The position numbers were made by a program, and so were the translations under genes. Positions 20,504 to 29,820 of a stretch of 64,000 nucleotides of DNA are shown one piece after another. Within the stretch, counting starts at the first letter, position 1. Each line of letters starts with the position of its first letter. The notes beneath the pieces are model-generated. The model had not been told where the DNA came from, searched no databases, and saw only the letters and a list, made by a program, of their open reading frames with translations. This DNA comes from Ferrovibrio sp. Lineage in GTDB: Bacteria > Pseudomonadota > Alphaproteobacteria > Ferrovibrionales > Ferrovibrionaceae. The stretch is from assembly GCF_017994015.1 (NCBI RefSeq), contig NZ_JAGOLP010000010.1, positions 31,490-95,489 of the forward strand. Direction: 5' to 3'.

Positions 20504-21481
20504 ATGAGCTTCAAAACCGTCACCCAAACCACGCCCCGGCTCAACCGCTGCGAATTGGCGGTGCCTGGCTCCAGCGTCAAACTATTTGAAAAAGCAGCCA
20601 AATCCGCTGCCGACGTGGTGTTCCTGGACCTTGAGGACGCGGTGGCGCCCGACGACAAGCCGCAGGCGCGAAAGAATATTGTGCAGGCGCTGCATGATAT
20701 TGACTGGGGCAACAAGGCCCTCAGCGTGCGGATCAACGGCCTGGATACGCATTACATGTACCGCGATGTGGTGGATGTGGTGGAGCAGGCCGGCGACAAG
20801 CTGCACCTGATCATGGTGCCCAAGGTGGGCACCGCCGCCGATATCTACGCCGTGGACATGCTGCTGACCCAGATCGAGACCGCCAAGGGCTTCAAGCGCC
20901 GCATCGGCATCGAAGCGATTATCGAAACCGCTTTGGGCATGCAGAATATCAACGAGATTGCCGCCGCCAGCCCGCGCCTGGAAAGCCTGCATTTCGGCGT
21001 GGCGGATTATGCCGCCAGCACCCGCGCCCGCACCACCTCCATCGGCGGCCCGAACGCGTTGTATGGTGTGCTGACCGACAAGGACGGCGACAAGCCGCGC
21101 GACTATTTCTGGGGCGATATGTGGCATTACGCCATCAGCCGCATGGTGGTGGCGGCTCGCGCCAACGGCATCCGCCCGATTGATGGCCCGTTCGGCGATT
21201 TCTCCGATGCGGAAGGCTACAAGGCGCAAGCCAACCGCGCCGCCATTCTCGGCTGTGAAGGGAAATGGGCGATCCATCCGAGCCAGATTCCGCTGGCCAA
21301 CGAGGTTTACACCCCGCCGGAAGCCGAAGTGGCCAAGGCGCGGCGTATTCTGGAAGCCATGGCCAAGGCACAGGCCGATGGCCTGGGCGCGGTGGCGCTG
21401 GATGGCAAGCTGATCGACATTGCCTCGATCCGCCAGGCCGAAGCCCTGGTGCAGCAATACGAGCTGATCAAGCGCGGCTGA
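20504..21481 (+). CDS. mcl: HpcH/HpaI-family CoA lyase, malyl-CoA lyase-like
   Basis: A 325-residue enzyme resembling L-malyl-CoA/beta-methylmalyl-CoA lyase, which cleaves malyl-CoA to acetyl-CoA and glyoxylate. Motifs in order: LNRCELAVPGSS, VVFLDLEDAVAPDDK (acidic metal ligand), LSVRINGLDT, IEAIIETALGM, HFGVADYAAS, DGPFGDFSD and KWAIHPSQI. The whole length matches the alphaproteobacterial Mcl1 pattern. It has GGGAG upstream and no clear partner genes nearby, so the pathway role (glyoxylate/C1, or ethylmalonyl-CoA) is inference. Confidence 0.85.
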   Translation: MSFKTVTQTTPRLNRCELAVPGSSVKLFEKAAKSAADVVFLDLEDAVAPDDKPQARKNIVQALHDIDWGNKALSVRINGLDTHYMYRDVVDVVEQAGDKLHLIMVPKVGTAADIYAVDMLLTQIETAKGFKRRIGIEAIIETALGMQNINEIAAASPRLESLHFGVADYAASTRARTTSIGGPNALYGVLTDKDGDKPRDYFWGDMWHYAISRMVVAARANGIRPIDGPFGDFSDAEGYKAQANRAAILGCEGKWAIHPSQIPLANEVYTPPEAEVAKARRILEAMAKAQADGLGAVALDGKLIDIASIRQAEALVQQYELIKRG

Positions 21482-21484
21482 TTT

Positions 21485-22504
21485 TCACTCTTTGAAGTGC
21501 CGGCACAGCGCCAGCACCAGCACCAGACCAAGCAACAGGGCCGCGATCTCCGACCAGGGGCGCGGCCCTGATTGTGCCAGCAGGGCCAGACCGATCAGCG
21601 CCGCATTCAGCAGCGCGATCTTGCCGGCCACCGGGGCATGGGCGCCGGCCTTGCGCGCGCCCTGCTGATAAAAATGCTGGCGATGCGCCTGCCAGATGCG
21701 TTCGCGCTTCAAGGCACGGCGCAGCAGCGTGATGGTGGCATCGAACCAGTAATAGAGCGGCAGGATCAAAGCCGCCGCCCACAGGCCGCTGAGCGCTGCC
21801 TGCAACAGCAGGCCGCCGAGCAGGAAGCCCACCGGCACCGAGCCGACATCACCCATAAAAACCTGCGCCTGGCCCCAATTATAGCGCAGGAAACCCAAGC
21901 CGGCCCCGGCCACGATCAGCGCCAGCCCGGCCGGTGCGGCGCCAAACCCGGCCAAAGCCGCGCAGGCCGCCAACCCAAGCCCGATACCGACCATCTCAAC
22001 GCCGGTGATGCCGTTGATGCCATCCATGAAATTGAACAGATTGACGAACCACAGCCAGGCCAGGAAACACAGCAGCCGTTCCAGCCACAAGGGCAGCCAA
22101 TCCGCCAGCATGCCGCTGGCAATGCGCGCCTCGGGCGGCAATTGCCCCAACACCAGGGCCACCGCCAATGCCTGCGCCCCCATCCGCAGGCTGATCGGCA
22201 GGCCGCCCAGCCGGTCGTCAAACCAGAATAGCAGCGCCAGCACCAGAAAACCCACCAGCAGCAGGCCATTGGCGAATTGTTCGGTCAGCGTTACCCAGGG
22301 CAGGCCCAGCGCCAGCACCATCGCCACCACGGCGATGCCGCCGCCGCGCGGCGTGGGCTGGGTGTGGCTGGACCGCGCATTGGGCAGGTCTAGCACGGCG
22401 CGGGTTTTCAGCCACACGATCAGCGGCAGCAGCAGCAAAGCCGTGCCAATGCCGGCCAGGGCCGCAAAGCCGAGCGCCAGGAGCCAAGCCTCGGACCCGA
22501 TCAT
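21485..22504 (-). CDS. MraY/WecA-family polyprenyl-phosphate sugar-phosphate transferase
   Basis: A 339-residue multi-pass membrane protein that would attach a sugar-1-phosphate to undecaprenyl phosphate and so start a surface glycan. Family motifs are DLPNARSSHTQPTPRGGGI, the metal site WFDDRLGG, NLFNFMDGINGI and QVFMGDVGS. Start and stop overlap the upstream glycosyltransferase by four bases (ATGA at 22501-22504). WecA-like initiators usually use GlcNAc-1-P or a related sugar; the exact sugar is not readable. Confidence 0.9.
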   Translation of the reverse strand: MIGSEAWLLALGFAALAGIGTALLLLPLIVWLKTRAVLDLPNARSSHTQPTPRGGGIAVVAMVLALGLPWVTLTEQFANGLLLVGFLVLALLFWFDDRLGGLPISLRMGAQALAVALVLGQLPPEARIASGMLADWLPLWLERLLCFLAWLWFVNLFNFMDGINGITGVEMVGIGLGLAACAALAGFGAAPAGLALIVAGAGLGFLRYNWGQAQVFMGDVGSVPVGFLLGGLLLQAALSGLWAAALILPLYYWFDATITLLRRALKRERIWQAHRQHFYQQGARKAGAHAPVAGKIALLNAALIGLALLAQSGPRPWSEIAALLLGLVLVLALCRHFKE

Positions 22505-23658
22505 GCCCGCTCTCCCAGCGGCTGCAACACCGCGTCATAAGCCTTGAGGCTTTCCGAGACAAAATGCTCCACAGAGAATTCCGCCTCGGCGATGGCGCGG
22601 CCGCGCCGGCCCAGGGCGCGGCGCAAATCCGCATCCAGGATCAGCCGCCGCATTGCCGCCGCTGTGGCCGCCGCATCCTGCACCGGCACCAGCAGGCCAT
22701 TCTGCTCATGCCGCACCACTTCGCGGCAGCCCGGCACATCGGCGGTGATGATGGCGCGCTGGGTCGCCGCCGCCTCGATCAGGCCGCGCGGCAGGCCCTC
22801 GCGATAACTCGGCATCACGATCAGATCGGCCTGCGCCAATGTTGCCGCCATATCGGTGCTGAAACCCCAATATTCCATCAGGCCGCTATCCACCCATTGC
22901 TTCAGCCTGGCTTCGCCAATATCGGTGGGATTATCCGGATCGCGCCGGCCTACCAGCACAAAGCGCGCCGCCACACCTTCGGCCCGCAATTCTGCGGCGG
23001 CAGTGGCAAATTCATTCACGCCCTTGTCGCCCAGCAGGCGGGCCGGAAACATCACCACCGGCGCCCCATGGCTATGCTCGCTCGGCTCCGGCCGCGCTGG
23101 AAATGCCGCCATATCAACACCGCAGCCCTTGATCATGCACCAGCGCCCGGGCCGCACCATGGCATTGGCCTGGAACAGCGCCAGATCATCCGGGTTCTGG
23201 AAAATCGCCCGGCCATTCGGATGGCCAAGCGCAAAACGATACAGCCGGCGGATCACGGCACGCAGCAGCCGGGCCTTCAAATCCTGGCGGATGAACACAA
23301 AGCCCAGGCCAGTGATGGCATGCACCGCCGCCTTCACTCCGGCCAGCCGGCTGGCCATGCCGCCCCAGATCACCGGCTTCATCGACACATGATGCACCAG
23401 CATCGGCCGCAGGCGGCGCAGAAGCGCCAGCAAAGCCAGCATCAGGCGAAATTCGGCCAGCGGGTTCTGGCCGCCACGGGCCAGCGGAATTGGGTGCAGG
23501 ATGAAGCCCTCGGCCTGCAACCGGGCGGCCATATCTGCATCGGGCGGCGCTGCCACATGCACTTCCCAGCCGCGCGCCAGCATGGCGCGGCCCACCGGCA
23601 GGCGGTGGGTGGCAAAAAACAATGCCTCATGGACAATGATCAGCAGGCGACGGGCCAT
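22501..23658 (-). CDS. GT4-family glycosyltransferase
   Basis: A 385-residue GT-B glycosyltransferase. The N-terminal domain has HRLPVGRAMLARGWEVHVAA. The C-terminal donor domain has MFPARLLGDKGVNEFATAA and the E-x7-E motif region MPSYREGLPRGLIEAAAT, typical of family 4 enzymes like PglA/WbpT. It probably adds a sugar to a lipid-linked glycan made by the next gene, with which it overlaps by four bases. The sugar-nucleotide dehydrogenase gene is divergent 99 bases away. Confidence 0.88.
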   Translation of the reverse strand: MARRLLIIVHEALFFATHRLPVGRAMLARGWEVHVAAPPDADMAARLQAEGFILHPIPLARGGQNPLAEFRLMLALLALLRRLRPMLVHHVSMKPVIWGGMASRLAGVKAAVHAITGLGFVFIRQDLKARLLRAVIRRLYRFALGHPNGRAIFQNPDDLALFQANAMVRPGRWCMIKGCGVDMAAFPARPEPSEHSHGAPVVMFPARLLGDKGVNEFATAAAELRAEGVAARFVLVGRRDPDNPTDIGEARLKQWVDSGLMEYWGFSTDMAATLAQADLIVMPSYREGLPRGLIEAAATQRAIITADVPGCREVVRHEQNGLLVPVQDAAATAAAMRRLILDADLRRALGRRGRAIAEAEFSVEHFVSESLKAYDAVLQPLGERA

Positions 23659-23757
23659 GACCGGCTGTACCCTGCCCCTCCGGGCGGGTCAAGAGATTGA
23701 CACCCCGCAGGCGGCGGGCTACCCCTGCTGCCGGTTCACCCCAGCCTGGAATTCGCC

Positions 23758-25050
23758 GTGACCGCTTCATTTCCGCTACCGCACAGCATCGTTGTTGTTG
23801 GCCTGGGCTATGTCGGCCTGCCGCTGGCCGTGGCGCTGGCGCGGCATTTTCCGGTGATCGGCTATGATATCGACCAGGGCCGCGTGGCGGAATTGCAGCG
23901 CGGCGAGGATCGCACCCGCGAAGTGGAAAGCGCCACTTTGCGCGCCTCGACACTGCAACTGAGCGCCGATGCCGCCACGATCAAAGGCAAGGCGCTGTAT
24001 ATCGTCACCGTGCCGACCCCGGTGGATGACCAGAACGAACCCGATCTGCGCCCGGTGCGCTCGGCTTCCAAAAGTGTTGGTGCTGCCATGGCCAAGGGCG
24101 CCGTGGTGGTATTCGAAAGCACGGTCTATCCCGGCGTGACCGAGGAAATCTGCGGGCCGATCCTGGCCCAGGCGAGCGGCTTGCAGCAGGGCGTGGATTT
24201 TTTCCTCGGCTATTCGCCCGAGCGCATCAATCCCGGCGACAAGGTGCATACGGTGGACAAGATCGCCAAGATCGTGGCCGGCGAGAATGCCGCCGTGGCG
24301 GCGATGCTGGCCGAGGTTTATGGCCGCGTCACCAGTGGCGGCATCCATCTGGCACCAACGATCAAAACCGCCGAGGCGGCCAAGGTGATCGAAAATGCCC
24401 AACGCGATATCAATATCGCCTTCATGAACGAGATCGCCATGATCTTCGGCAAGCTGGGCATCTCCACCCATGACGTGCTGGAAGCTGCCGGCACCAAGTG
24501 GAATTTCCTGAAATTCCAGCCCGGCCTGGTGGGCGGCCATTGCATCGGCGTTGATCCCTATTACCTGGCGCATCGCGCCCAGGCGCTGGGCCACGATCCG
24601 CGCATCATCCTGGCCGGCCGCGCCATCAATGATGGCATGAGCCGCTTTGTTGCCGAACAGGTGCATGCCGGCATGGGCGGCCCTGGTTCTGCCCCTGGCC
24701 GCGTGCTGGTGCTGGGCCTGACCTTCAAGGAAGACGTGCCCGACCTGCGCAATTCCAAGGTGGCCGATCTGGTCCGCGCATTGGAAGGCCTGGGCCATCG
24801 CGTGGCGGTGCATGATCCGCTGGCCGATCCCAACGAGGCACAGCATGAATATGGCATCATGCTGACCCCGCGCCTGGAGGGCCTGGCCGGCTTCGATGCC
24901 GTGCTCGGCGCCGTGCCGCATGAGGTCTACCGCAGCCTCAGCCCAAGCCAGCTTGCCGCCCTGGTTAAGCCTGACGGACTGGTGGCCGACCTGAAAGGCA
25001 TGTGGCGCGGCCTTGAATTGCCCGCCGGCCTCAAGCGCTGGGTATTGTAA
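23758..25050 (+). CDS. Nucleotide-sugar dehydrogenase (TviB/WbpA type)
   Basis: A 430-residue UDP-sugar 6-dehydrogenase, probably oxidising UDP-GlcNAc or UDP-GalNAc to the uronic acid for a surface polysaccharide. It has the Rossmann motif VVGLGYVGLPLAVALA, TVPTPVDDQNEPDL, SPERINPGD, and the catalytic Cys262 in GGHCIGVDPYYL; LTFKEDVPDLRNSK is in the C-terminal domain. The start is GTG at 23758. Its neighbours are glycan genes, consistent with capsule or O-antigen work. Confidence 0.9.
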   Translation: MTASFPLPHSIVVVGLGYVGLPLAVALARHFPVIGYDIDQGRVAELQRGEDRTREVESATLRASTLQLSADAATIKGKALYIVTVPTPVDDQNEPDLRPVRSASKSVGAAMAKGAVVVFESTVYPGVTEEICGPILAQASGLQQGVDFFLGYSPERINPGDKVHTVDKIAKIVAGENAAVAAMLAEVYGRVTSGGIHLAPTIKTAEAAKVIENAQRDINIAFMNEIAMIFGKLGISTHDVLEAAGTKWNFLKFQPGLVGGHCIGVDPYYLAHRAQALGHDPRIILAGRAINDGMSRFVAEQVHAGMGGPGSAPGRVLVLGLTFKEDVPDLRNSKVADLVRALEGLGHRVAVHDPLADPNEAQHEYGIMLTPRLEGLAGFDAVLGAVPHEVYRSLSPSQLAALVKPDGLVADLKGMWRGLELPAGLKRWVL

Positions 25051-25151
25051 AAGCCCTGCATCCCTGAGCAACGGAACGATTGCTACCGGACAAGTTTTCG
25101 ATAAAATGAGAACATGTCGGGATCATTTGTTCCGGAAACTCGCGTAAAAGT

Positions 25152-25613
25152 ATGCATGGAAAATTGAGAGCATGTATTTTTTCTATTCCCGGCCTTGTTA
25201 TGGCCGCGCTGAGCTTTGCCCTACCCCTGGCCGCAGCGGAGCCTGGCTTGCGCGGCCCGGTGGCGGTGGAGCAGGCCCGGGTGATCGATGGCGACACGCT
25301 GGAAGTGGTGGCGCTGATCTGGCTCGACCAGCGCGTCACCACCCGGGTGCGGCTGGAAGGCATCGACACGCCGGAGCGCCGCAGCCAATGCGCTGCCGAA
25401 CGCGAGGCCGCCGCCGCCGCCAGCCGGCAGGCCACAGCCTGGCTGGAGCAGCATCGCAGCGTGGTGCTGCGCGACCTGATCCATGACAAATACGGCCGCC
25501 GCGTGGTGGGCCGGGTGCAAAGCGCCGATGGCAGCAGCGACCTGGGCGAAACGCTGATCGCCCAGGGCCTGGCACGCCGCTACGATGGCGGCCGCAAGCG
25601 GCCCTGGTGTTAG
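25152..25613 (+). CDS. Secreted thermonuclease-family (SNase-like) protein
   Basis: A 153-residue exported nuclease-like protein. After a signal peptide (to about residue 29, LPLAAAEP) comes an SNase fold: ARVIDGDTLEV, TRVRLEGIDTPERRSQCAAE with the conserved Arg and Glu, DKYGRRVVGRV, and the ending LARRYDGGRKRPWC. Family members cut nucleic acids, usually with Ca. The 101 bases upstream carry no other gene. Confidence 0.85.
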   Translation: MHGKLRACIFSIPGLVMAALSFALPLAAAEPGLRGPVAVEQARVIDGDTLEVVALIWLDQRVTTRVRLEGIDTPERRSQCAAEREAAAAASRQATAWLEQHRSVVLRDLIHDKYGRRVVGRVQSADGSSDLGETLIAQGLARRYDGGRKRPWC

Positions 25614-25681
25614 AATGTAACATCAGGCACTGGACTTCTGCGCCATCTCGGCCGAAATAGACGGCACAAGGAGACAATTCC

Positions 25682-26863
25682 ATGACCGGCCAGATCGATT
25701 ACCGCATCCCCGTTTCCGTCATCACCGGCTTTCTCGGCGCCGGCAAGAGCACCCTGCTCAACCGCCTGCTGCGCCATCCGGCGATGGGCGAAACCGCCGT
25801 GATCGTCAACGAATTCGGCGAGATCGGGTTGGATCATGCGCTGATCGCCTCCAGCAGCGAGGATACCGTGCTGCTGTCTTCCGGCTGCTTGTGCTGCACC
25901 GTGCGCGGCGACCTGGTGAACACTTTGCGCGAATTGATGCAGAAGCGCGAAAGCGGCGCCGTGAAACCGTTTCGCCGCGTGGTGATCGAAACCACCGGCC
26001 TGGCTGATCCGGCGCCGGTGCTGCACACGCTGATGAGCGACGCCGTGGTGGCCGAGCGTTTCCGGCTGGAAAGTGTGGTGACGCTGGTGGATGCGGTGAA
26101 TGGCAGCGCCACGCTGGACAACCACATGGAAGCCGTGAAACAGGCTGCCGTGGCCGACCGCCTGGTGCTGAGCAAAACCGATCTGGCGCCTGCCGCGCTG
26201 GTGGGCGAATTGCGCCACCGCTTGCAGCATCTTAATCCCGGCGCACCGATCCTGACCGTGGTGGATGGCGAGGTGGAACCGGACAAGCTGTTTAATGCCG
26301 GGCTCTACGATCCAAGCCGCAAGAGCTACGATGTGCAGAACTGGCTGCGCGCCGAAGCCTATGGCGGCCACGACCATCACCATCATGACCACGAACATGG
26401 CCATCATCACGATCATGACCATGGGCACGATCATGGGCACGATCATGAGCACGGGCACGATGCGCATGGTCATCCGATGACCCCGGATGGCAAGCTGGAT
26501 GTGAACCGGCATGATGCCTCGATCAGTTCCTTCTGCCTCACCTTCGACACGCCGTTTGAATGGAACACGCTGGCGACCTGGCTGGACCTGCTGGCGGCCT
26601 ATCGCGGCGATAATCTGCTGCGCGTGAAGGGCCTGGTGAATGTGGTAGGCGTGGATCGCCCGGTGGTGGTGCATGGGGTGCAGCACATGTTCCATCCGCC
26701 TGCCACCATCCCGGCCTGGCCGGATGCCGACCGGCGCAGCAAGATCGTGTTCATCACCCGCGATCTGGGCCGCGAGGTGATCGAGCAGACCTTCTCTGCC
26801 CTGGCGCAGGCCGAGGCTGCCCCGGCTGCCAGCCTTGACACTGCGTCACACGGCACGCGCTGA
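25682..26863 (+). CDS. CobW/COG0523-family GTPase with a His-rich metal loop
   Basis: A 393-residue G3E GTPase acting as a metal insertase or metallochaperone. Walker A is GFLGAGKST (16-24), the metal-binding CxCC motif is Cys69/Cys71/Cys72 (GCLCC), and the base-recognition motif is LSKTDL. Residues ~229-266 hold 20 histidines in about 38 positions, a metal reservoir typical of zinc- or cobalt-handling members. It may serve zinc homeostasis, or cobalt for B12 given cobST in the window. No Zur box was identified. Confidence 0.92.
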   Translation: MTGQIDYRIPVSVITGFLGAGKSTLLNRLLRHPAMGETAVIVNEFGEIGLDHALIASSSEDTVLLSSGCLCCTVRGDLVNTLRELMQKRESGAVKPFRRVVIETTGLADPAPVLHTLMSDAVVAERFRLESVVTLVDAVNGSATLDNHMEAVKQAAVADRLVLSKTDLAPAALVGELRHRLQHLNPGAPILTVVDGEVEPDKLFNAGLYDPSRKSYDVQNWLRAEAYGGHDHHHHDHEHGHHHDHDHGHDHGHDHEHGHDAHGHPMTPDGKLDVNRHDASISSFCLTFDTPFEWNTLATWLDLLAAYRGDNLLRVKGLVNVVGVDRPVVVHGVQHMFHPPATIPAWPDADRRSKIVFITRDLGREVIEQTFSALAQAEAAPAASLDTASHGTR

Positions 26864-26867
26864 GGCG

Positions 26868-27656
26868 ATGCTGACGCCTGAACTGGCAGCGGCCATCCGC
26901 AGCATGGCCGGCACGGCGCGCGAGCGGGTGTTCAGCCTGAGTGTTGCGGGCCGGCGCTACTGGGTGAAGCGGCCGGGCCTGCCGCGCCTGCGCTCATCCG
27001 TGCTGATGCAGCGCGGCCTGGCCATGCTGTTTGGCCTGGCGGTGCTGAAACCGCCTCGTACTGGCCGCCTGGCCGATGAAGCCGCCGCCCTGCGCCACCT
27101 GCATCAGGGCGGCTGGCCGGTGCCGGACGTGGTGTTTGCCGATGCGCAATACTTGGTGCTGGGTGATGGCGGCATCAGCGTGGAAAGCCTGCTGAATGCC
27201 GAACATGACGCCACCCGGCGCCATGGCATGATTGCGGCTTGCGCCACGCTGCTGCTGCGCCTGCATGCTGCCGGCGAATGGCATGGCGGTGCACAGATTC
27301 GCAATTTCAGTTGGCGCGACGGCACGCCCGGCCTGCTTGACCTGGAAGACCATGACCTGCCGGGCATGAACCTGGCCCAGCGCCAGGCGCGCGACTGCCT
27401 GCTGCTGCTCTATTCGCTGACGCGCTATGACAGAAATCCGGCAGCCCCGCTGCTGGCACCGATTGCACTATTGCTGGTGCAGGGCGCCAGCCCGGCAGTG
27501 CAGGCCGAGCTAAGCCGGCTGCATCGCCGGCTCGGCGCACCGATCCGGCTGGCACGGCCCTGGGCGCACAAGGCCGGGCGCGATGTGCGCCAGGCATTGG
27601 CAGCAGAGGCCGCGCTGGGCGCGGCGCTGGCGCAGGTTCAAACCGGCAATCAGTAA
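26868..27656 (+). CDS. Kinase-fold protein (Bud32/LPS-kinase-like)
   Basis: A 262-residue protein with a reduced protein-kinase-like fold. GRRYWVKRPG may hold the ATP-binding Lys, ADEAAALRHLHQGGWPVPDV gives the helix and hinge, EWHGGAQIRNF stands in place of the catalytic HxDxxxxN loop, and LLDLEDHD replaces DFG/DFD. This resembles lipopolysaccharide or small-molecule kinases. The start is ATG at 26868, five bases after the CobW stop, so they are probably co-transcribed. The substrate is unknown. Confidence 0.65.
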   Translation: MLTPELAAAIRSMAGTARERVFSLSVAGRRYWVKRPGLPRLRSSVLMQRGLAMLFGLAVLKPPRTGRLADEAAALRHLHQGGWPVPDVVFADAQYLVLGDGGISVESLLNAEHDATRRHGMIAACATLLLRLHAAGEWHGGAQIRNFSWRDGTPGLLDLEDHDLPGMNLAQRQARDCLLLLYSLTRYDRNPAAPLLAPIALLLVQGASPAVQAELSRLHRRLGAPIRLARPWAHKAGRDVRQALAAEAALGAALAQVQTGNQ

Positions 27657-28684
27657 GCCGGCTCCAGGCCAATATCGCCGACCCGCAGGCCACGCCAGTT
27701 GCTTAGCACCGGCTCCACCAGCGGCCGCAATTCATCCCGTGCGGCATTATCCAGCAGACCGAGATATTCCAGCAGGCCACCCAAAGCGGTTTGCGCGGCG
27801 CGCGCCGTGCCATCCACCACCTTGAGCGCAATGCCCAGGCCAAGCTCGGCGGAAGCTGCGGTGTAAACCCCTTCAGCGCCGGTCTTGGCAATGAAACGGC
27901 CGCCGCCGGCCTGCATCACGGCGGTGCAGAAGCGCCCGCTGCCGGCAACAAAAAACGGCTCGGCCAGCACGGCCGCCGCCAGCCGCTTTGCCGCCTTGGC
28001 GCGTTCCGGCGCCAGGCCCTGGCCGGTGACAAAACGCGCAAAGCCATAAGCCAGCTTGTTGATCGGCAAGGCCATGGTGGGCATCGAGCAGCCATCGGTG
28101 GCGAAGGCATCGGGCAGCAGCCGCACACCGCACACATCCTCGATCACCGCCGTGACCCGGCGCTGCACCGGATGATCCGGGCTGACATAGCCTTGCAAAG
28201 CCTCGCCCAGATGCTGCGCCACCGTGACCATGCCGGCATGTTTGCCCGAGCAATTGTTATGCAAGGCCGTGGGCAGCGCATGGGCGCGGGCCAGATCGCG
28301 GGCGGTTTCCTCGTGATAGGGCCAATGCGCGCCGCATTCCAGCGCCGTATGGTCCAGGCCGAGCCGGCCGAGCCAGCCGGCCACGGTTTCGGTATGGCGT
28401 GCCTCGCCGCCATGGCTGGCGCAGGCCATCGCCATTTCGGCATTGCTCAAGCCGGCGGCATCGGCGGCGCCGGATTCGATCAGCGGCAGCGCCTGGAACG
28501 CCTTGTTGGACGAGCGCGGGAAAATGATGCTTTCAACATCGCCCCAGCCAGCCACCAGCCGGCCATCGGCATCCACCACGGCGGCAATCACGGCATGGCG
28601 GCTTTCCACTTGCGCGCCGCGCCGCACTTCTACGATAAAGGGCCGCTCGCCCGGACTGGGCAGGGGACCATAGGAACCGACCAT
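27650..28684 (-). CDS. Asparaginase (Rhizobium type, asparaginase II family)
   Basis: A 344-residue cytoplasmic enzyme of the PF06089 family that hydrolyses asparagine to aspartate and ammonia. Conserved blocks are IIFPRSSNKAFQALPLIESG (catalytic Ser-x-x-Lys), CASHGGEARHTETV, LHNNCSGKHAGM, DGCSMPTMALPI and AKTGAEGVY. It ends convergently with the kinase-like gene, overlapping by seven bases. Confidence 0.92.
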   Translation of the reverse strand: MVGSYGPLPSPGERPFIVEVRRGAQVESRHAVIAAVVDADGRLVAGWGDVESIIFPRSSNKAFQALPLIESGAADAAGLSNAEMAMACASHGGEARHTETVAGWLGRLGLDHTALECGAHWPYHEETARDLARAHALPTALHNNCSGKHAGMVTVAQHLGEALQGYVSPDHPVQRRVTAVIEDVCGVRLLPDAFATDGCSMPTMALPINKLAYGFARFVTGQGLAPERAKAAKRLAAAVLAEPFFVAGSGRFCTAVMQAGGGRFIAKTGAEGVYTAASAELGLGIALKVVDGTARAAQTALGGLLEYLGLLDNAARDELRPLVEPVLSNWRGLRVGDIGLEPAY

Positions 28685-28750
28685 CGGCTATACTCCTGGG
28701 GTTTTCTCCGGGATACGGGCATTTTATAGCAGCAATAAGGGATTCTGGCG

Positions 28751-29278
28751 ATGCGCGGCTTTTTTGGCGTGGGTGTGGAACGGATGAGCAAGCCGATGAA
28801 TGCCGGCACGCTGTTTCGCACCGCGCATGCTTTTGGCGCCGGCTTTGTGTTCACCATCGACGCGGCCTATTCGGTGAATGCGGCGCGCTCGGATACCAGC
28901 CGCACGCCGGATAACCTGCCCTGGTATACCTACGACAAGCCGGCCGACCTGAAACTGCCGCAGGGCTGCAAGCTGGTGGGCATTGAATTGCTCGACCAGG
29001 CGGTGGACCTGCCGAGTTTCCGCCACCCGCAGCGCGCCGCCTATGTGCTGGGGCCGGAGCAAGGCTCGCTCAGCCCGGAACTGGTGGCCCGCTGCGACCA
29101 TGTGATCAAAATCCCGACCAGCTTCTGCGTCAATGTCGGTGTGGCCGGCGCCATCGTGATGTATGACCGGCTGATCACGCTGGGCAAATTTGCCGAACGC
29201 CCGCTCTCGCCGCTGGGCAAGCCGACCTGGCCGGAAGACAAAGGCGGCCGCCAGCGCAAGCGCATTGTGGAATCATGA
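28751..29278 (+). CDS. SPOUT-family RNA methyltransferase
   Basis: A 175-residue TrmH/SpoU-like 2'-O-methyltransferase. Motif 1 is NAGTLFRTAHAFGA (with the conserved Asn and Arg), motif 2 is YVLGPEQGSLSPEL, and motif 3 is IPTSFCVNVGVAGAIVMYD, forming the knotted SAM site. The target RNA is unknown. Its stop overlaps the ogt start (ATGA at 29275-29278). Confidence 0.88.
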   Translation: MRGFFGVGVERMSKPMNAGTLFRTAHAFGAGFVFTIDAAYSVNAARSDTSRTPDNLPWYTYDKPADLKLPQGCKLVGIELLDQAVDLPSFRHPQRAAYVLGPEQGSLSPELVARCDHVIKIPTSFCVNVGVAGAIVMYDRLITLGKFAERPLSPLGKPTWPEDKGGRQRKRIVES

Positions 29279-29820
29279 ATTTTGCGCTGTTCGATACTGC
29301 GCTCGGCCCCTGCGGCATCCTATGGGGCGAACGCGGCATTGCAGCCGTGCAATTGCCTGAACTGAACCGCCAGGCCACCCGTGCCCGGCTGCTGCGGCAG
29401 CATCCGGCAGCGCAGGAAGCCGCGCCGCCTGCCGCCATCGCCCAGGCCATCGCCGGCATCCAGGCTTTGCTGGCCGGCGACCGGTCGGTGACTTTCAGCA
29501 ACGCGCCGCTGGATACCGCAGGCCTGCCGGCTTTCCATCGCCGCGTCTATGCCGTGATCAGCCGGCTCAGGCCCGGCGAGACCATGACCTATGGCGCGAT
29601 TGCCGCCGAGCTTGATGAAGGCGAGGCCGGCGATGCCCGCGCCGTGGGACATGCGCTCGGCAAGAACCCGATCCCGGTGATCATTCCCTGTCACCGCGTA
29701 GTGGCGGCCAACGGCAAACTCGGCGGCTTCTCGGCGCCGGGCGGGCGCGAGACCAAACTCAAGCTGCTCGCCATCGAAGGCGGCGGCGCCCCGGATAACC
29801 GGCAGCCGAGTTTATTCTGA
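29275..29820 (+). CDS. ogt: Methylated-DNA-protein-cysteine methyltransferase
   Basis: A suicide repair protein that moves O6-alkyl groups from guanine to its own Cys139 in IPCHRVVAANGKLGGF. The helix-turn-helix region (YGAIAAEL, ARAVGHALGKNP) is complete. The 181-residue length fits Ogt rather than Ada. It is coupled to the SPOUT methyltransferase gene and ends convergently with the ParE-like gene. Confidence 0.93.
   Translation: MNFALFDTALGPCGILWGERGIAAVQLPELNRQATRARLLRQHPAAQEAAPPAAIAQAIAGIQALLAGDRSVTFSNAPLDTAGLPAFHRRVYAVISRLRPGETMTYGAIAAELDEGEAGDARAVGHALGKNPIPVIIPCHRVVAANGKLGGFSAPGGRETKLKLLAIEGGGAPDNRQPSLF

Noticed and set aside
26370..26480. Tandem DNA repeat
   Set aside because: The periodicity comes from alternating His and Asp/Gly codons inside a single GTPase gene.
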